A stretch of 7,363 nucleotides of DNA from Deltaproteobacteria bacterium. Lineage in GTDB: Bacteria > Myxococcota_A > UBA9160. The DNA is taken from positions 3,284 through 10,646 of the forward strand of contig DOUU01000008.1 in the NCBI GenBank assembly GCA_003520425.1, in the 5' to 3' direction. Of this stretch, positions 4,559 through 7,363 are shown one piece after another. The position numbers and the translations under genes were made by a program. The notes below the pieces were generated by a model. The model searched no databases. It had not been told where the DNA came from and saw nothing but the letters and a program-made list of their open reading frames with translations. Each line of letters begins with the position of its first letter. Positions within the stretch are counted from its first letter, which is position 1.

Positions 4559-6441
4559 GTGAAGGCGTTCTACGCCTCGGCCTCGTCGGAAGCCCGAATT
4601 CCGGGAAAACCACCCTCTTCAATGCACTTACGGGCCTTCGGGCCAAGGTCGGCAACTACCCAGGTGTCACCGTCGAGCGTCGCGAAGGCGAGGCCAGGAT
4701 CGAGGGTCGCCGGGTGGTCATGGTGGACCTTCCCGGCACTTACAGCCTGACGCCCGTCAGCAGGGACGAAGAAGTCGTCACCCGGCTCCTCTCCGGCCAA
4801 CTTGCCGGTGTACCGCCGCCCCACGCCCTCGTGGCCGTGGCGGATGCCTGCTCCATCGAGCGGTCCCTGCTCTTGGTGGCGCAGGTGCTTGGGCTCGGCC
4901 TGCCCTGCTGCCTTGTCCTCACCATGATCGACGAGCTCACGGCGCGGGGCGGCGCGCTGGACATCGCGCGCCTGGAGCGTGCGCTCGGGATTCCCGTCGT
5001 GGGGGTGATCGGCCATCGCGGCGTCGGCATCGATCAGCTCCGTCGCGTCCTAAGCCGCGCTGAAACCTGGGGTCGCCCCCCGATCCTTCCGCCGGCCGAT
5101 CCGGAGGAACGCGCAGGGTGGGCGCAGTCCGTGCTCTCCCACGTGCTGCACACCCGGCCTGGGCGGAGCCGCGTCACGGATGCGATCGATCGCGTGATTC
5201 TGCACCCGGTCGCGGGCACCTTGATCTTCGCGGCGGTCATGCTGACGTTCTTCCAGCTGATCTTCGCCTGGGCGCAGCCCGCGATGGAAGGGCTCGACCA
5301 CGCCGTGGCCTTCACGAGGGGATGGCTTCATGGCGTGATGCCCGCCGGCGTCGTGGTGGACTTCCTGGTCGACGGCGTGCTTGCCGGCGTCGGCGCGGTG
5401 ATCGTGTTCCTACCGCAGATTGTCCTGCTCTTTAGCCTGCTTTACCTGCTCGACGACCTCGGCTACATGGCACGGGCGGCGTTTGTGATCGACCGCGTGA
5501 TGGGAGCGATTGGACTTGAGGGCCGCTCGTTCGTGTCGCTGCTCTCTTCCTACGCCTGCGCGGTGCCGGGCATCATGGCGACGCGCACGATTCCTTCCCC
5601 CCGGGACCGGCTGGTCACCATCCTCGTCTCCCCGCTCATGACCTGTTCCGCGCGCCTTCCCGTGTATGCACTTCTGATCGGCGCCTTCGTGCCTTCGCGG
5701 CGGATCTTTGGCCCCCTGGGGCTCCAGGGTCTTGCGCTTCTCGGCCTCTACCTGCTGGGCTCGCTCTCCGCGCTCGCTGTCGCCGCCGTGCTGAAGAAGA
5801 GCCTCTTCCGTGGTCAGGGCCTCCCGTTCTACATGGAGCTGCCTCCCTACCGGGTCCCCACACTGCGCCTTCTGATGACGCAGGTCTGGGCCAGCGCCAG
5901 GGCCTTCTTGCGCCGGGCCGGGACCATCATTTTGGGGGTCTCTCTCGTGCTCTGGGGGCTCCTCCACTTTCCGCACGCCCAAGCCCCGCCCGCAAGCACG
6001 CCCCGTGAGGCTGCGCGCTTTGCCCTCGAGCAGAGCATCGCCGGGCGGATCGGCCATGCGATCGAGCCTGCGATCGCGCCCCTCGGGTTCGACTGGAAGA
6101 TCGGGGTGGGTCTCGTCGCGAGCCTTGCGGCGCGGGAGGTCATCGTGTCGACCCTGGGCCAGATCTACGCGGCCAGCGACCAAGACGACACTGCGTCCTT
6201 GAGGCAGGCCATCCGGCGCGACGTGCACCCCGGGACCCAGGATCTCGTCTTTACTCCAGCCACCGTGGCATCGCTTCTCGTGTTCTTCGTCTTCGCGCTC
6301 CAGTGCACGTCCACCCTCGCGGTGATGCGCCGGGAGACGAACTCCCTGCGCTGGCCGGCCTTCGCCTTCGGGTACCTCCTCGCGCTCGGCTACGGAGCGA
6401 GCTACGTCACCCACCAGGTGGTAACCGCACTTTGGTCCTAG
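4555..6441 (+). CDS. feoB: Ferrous iron transport protein B (FeoB)
   Basis: FeoB is the inner-membrane Fe(II) transporter with an N-terminal G-protein domain. With GTG at 4555 (overlapping the feoA stop by 4 nt) it has 628 residues, shorter than the 773 of E. coli. An alternative GTG at 4477 would overlap feoA by 80 nt and add a non-family leader. G-domain motifs are G1 GSPNSGKT (12-19), switch I GNYPGVTVE (33-41, T39) and G3 DLPG (58-61). G4 reads TMID (123-126) instead of NxxD, and the G5 region VIGHRG (151-156) lacks the usual SA. After a helical linker, membrane segments run from about 216 to 623. Gate motifs are present: CAVPGIMATRTI (335-346, C335), PLMTCSARLPVYALL (360-374, C364) and QCTSTLAVMRRET (583-595). 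No Cys-rich C-terminal tail is present. It is the second gene of the Fur-controlled operon. Confidence 0.97.
   Translation: MSEGVLRLGLVGSPNSGKTTLFNALTGLRAKVGNYPGVTVERREGEARIEGRRVVMVDLPGTYSLTPVSRDEEVVTRLLSGQLAGVPPPHALVAVADACSIERSLLLVAQVLGLGLPCCLVLTMIDELTARGGALDIARLERALGIPVVGVIGHRGVGIDQLRRVLSRAETWGRPPILPPADPEERAGWAQSVLSHVLHTRPGRSRVTDAIDRVILHPVAGTLIFAAVMLTFFQLIFAWAQPAMEGLDHAVAFTRGWLHGVMPAGVVVDFLVDGVLAGVGAVIVFLPQIVLLFSLLYLLDDLGYMARAAFVIDRVMGAIGLEGRSFVSLLSSYACAVPGIMATRTIPSPRDRLVTILVSPLMTCSARLPVYALLIGAFVPSRRIFGPLGLQGLALLGLYLLGSLSALAVAAVLKKSLFRGQGLPFYMELPPYRVPTLRLLMTQVWASARAFLRRAGTIILGVSLVLWGLLHFPHAQAPPASTPREAARFALEQSIAGRIGHAIEPAIAPLGFDWKIGVGLVASLAAREVIVSTLGQIYAASDQDDTASLRQAIRRDVHPGTQDLVFTPATVASLLVFFVFALQCTSTLAVMRRETNSLRWPAFAFGYLLALGYGASYVTHQVVTALWS
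6416..6421 (+). promoter_or_regulatory. Ribosome binding site of the lipoprotein gene
   Basis: AGGTGG lies within the end of feoB, 10 nt before TTG 6432. It supports TTG as the start of the following gene, where no ATG or GTG gives a complete signal peptide. Confidence 0.5.
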
Positions 6442-7331
6442 CAGCTCGCGCCGTTGTCTCCGCCCTGCTCGCCCTCGCCGTGCTCGGCTGCGGGGCGAAG
6501 ACCGTGCGCCGCACGGTCTCCGACGACGGCGGCATCCAGATCATCCTGCGGGGCCAGACCCAGGGCGGAAAGCCCATCGACCGCGGCTTCCAGCACCCCG
6601 CCACGATCTCCGGCGTGCGTCTTGCCCACCTCCTCTCGCGCATCGATATCCGCACCGAGGAGGAGAACAAGAACGACCGCACGCCGGCCATTCCCGGGGA
6701 GCTTTTGTACGACGTCGGAGACGGCCTCTCCAAGGGACTCGCCCAGGCCGATTCCTCCCAGGAAATCGTCGTGATGGCGAAGCGCCGCGCACGGCACCTT
6801 GGGGTCTTCACCGAGGACTACCTCACAAGCTTCGTGGCCTTCGTGCGGGAGGACCGGCTCTACATCTACCTTTCGCGGGTCGACTGGTTGATCCCGAAAA
6901 ATCCCAACGAGCCCGTGACCGAGCCGAAGATCGACAAGCCGGTGATGAAGTTCCACGTGCTTCCCTCGGAGGCGATGCAGTCCGTGGGTCCGCAGGCCAT
7001 CGCCGCAGACTGGCGTGATCCGATCTTCCGGCAGCCCACGGCAGTGCGGGTAACGGCCACGGGAAAGGTCGTGCGGCGCACCATCTTGATGGAGAGCGCC
7101 CCTGACAAGCCGGCGGCGGGGACCCCTGAAGCGCAGGAGGACAACGTGGTGGGCGGGAACCTCTCGCCCGAGACGCTGCGCAAGCTCGCGGATCTCGAAG
7201 AGGCAAGGCGCCGCGGGGAGCTCACGGAGGGCGAGTACTCGGCTCGCAAGCGCTCGATCCTGCTGGCCGACCCTTCGGCCTCGCCCGCTGCGCCCCCTCC
7301 CCCGACCCCCGATCCATCACCGGGGCACTAG
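6432..7331 (+). CDS. Predicted lipoprotein of unknown function with SHOCT-like C-terminal motif, third gene of the feo operon
   Basis: I do not recognise this family. From TTG at 6432 it has 299 residues. Residues 1-19 form a lipoprotein signal peptide (one Arg, hydrophobic run from A7 to L18) ending in VLGC, with C20 as the lipidated residue, so the protein should be membrane-anchored outside the cytoplasm. The middle (about 30-220) is a mixed region with alternating hydrophobic stretches such as FVAFVREDRLYIYLSRVDW (134-152), suggesting beta structure. Residues 246-278 (SPETLRKLADLEE ... ELTEGEYSARKRSIL) match the SHOCT pattern, a short helical oligomerisation-type motif. A proline-rich tail (281-298) ends it. 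The frame is open back to 6303, but that part is feoB in another frame. The start overlaps feoB by 10 nt, indicating co-expression. A role in iron handling is inferred from context only. Confidence 0.8.
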   Translation: MVLAARAVVSALLALAVLGCGAKTVRRTVSDDGGIQIILRGQTQGGKPIDRGFQHPATISGVRLAHLLSRIDIRTEEENKNDRTPAIPGELLYDVGDGLSKGLAQADSSQEIVVMAKRRARHLGVFTEDYLTSFVAFVREDRLYIYLSRVDWLIPKNPNEPVTEPKIDKPVMKFHVLPSEAMQSVGPQAIAADWRDPIFRQPTAVRVTATGKVVRRTILMESAPDKPAAGTPEAQEDNVVGGNLSPETLRKLADLEEARRRGELTEGEYSARKRSILLADPSASPAAPPPPTPDPSPGH

Positions 7332-7363
7332 GCGCCGCGTCGGCTAGGCGTGGACCGGCGGCC
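7332..7363. other. Short non-coding end of window
   Basis: The 32 bases after the lipoprotein stop hold no gene start I can support. There is only a tiny GCCG-CGT-CGGC hairpin (7334-7344), too weak to call a terminator. Confidence 0.5.

Noticed and set aside
5410..6414. 334-residue minus-strand frame opposite feoB
   Set aside because: It is highly charged (Arg, Glu, Gly, Asp), carries no motif, and lies fully antisense to the conserved feoB membrane domain.
6303..6431. 43-residue N-terminal extension of the lipoprotein
   Set aside because: This part lies inside feoB in another frame and would bury the signal peptide. TTG 6432 gives a proper lipoprotein leader with a ribosome site.
7334..7344. 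Small hairpin after the last gene as a terminator
   Set aside because: The stem has only 4 bp, no T-tract follows, and the window ends before the context can be judged.

Overview
This is a GC-rich (about two thirds G+C by eye), densely packed bacterial chromosomal window. It holds housekeeping respiratory and lipid genes plus an iron-uptake operon. The Gram-negative-type FeoAB system with a Fur-like operator, a lipobox lipoprotein, and the general look of the Nuo and GpsA proteins suggest a Proteobacteria-like organism. A deltaproteobacterial-grade lineage such as Myxococcota is my best guess, but it is low-confidence and rests on impression only. No tRNA, rRNA, CRISPR, insertion sequence or prophage signal was seen.

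Minus strand, bases 1-3010: four genes of respiratory complex I are transcribed leftward in the order nuoA, nuoE, nuoF, nuoG, and nuoG runs off the window's left edge. They are tightly coupled: nuoA and nuoE overlap by 7 nt, and the nuoE-nuoF and nuoF-nuoG gaps are 4 and 2 nt. Every expected iron-sulfur ligand of the NADH-oxidising (N) module is visible, including the extra N7 cluster motif in NuoG. In the canonical order nuoB, nuoC and nuoD lie between nuoA and nuoE; here they are missing from that place.

Bases 3011-3166: a divergent promoter region serves the nuo operon (leftward) and gpsA (rightward).

Plus strand, 3167-4168: gpsA, the NAD(P)H-dependent glycerol-3-phosphate dehydrogenase that makes the phospholipid backbone, as a single gene with a GTG start. 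A GC-rich hairpin follows it.

Plus strand, 4232-7331: an AT-rich promoter carries a strong Fur-box candidate and is followed by feoA, feoB and a lipoprotein gene. Their coding regions overlap by 4 nt (feoA/feoB) and about 10 nt (feoB/lipoprotein). FeoB is the ferrous-iron transporter and FeoA its small SH3-like partner. The third gene, in the place where feoC can occur in some other bacteria, encodes an unrecognised secreted lipoprotein with a SHOCT-like C-terminal motif and a proline-rich tail.

The points most worth a second look are the FeoAB-coupled lipoprotein, the altered guanine-recognition motifs (G4 and G5) of FeoB, the nuoA-nuoE junction without nuoBCD, and the apparent lack of Shine-Dalgarno leaders in front of gpsA and feoA.
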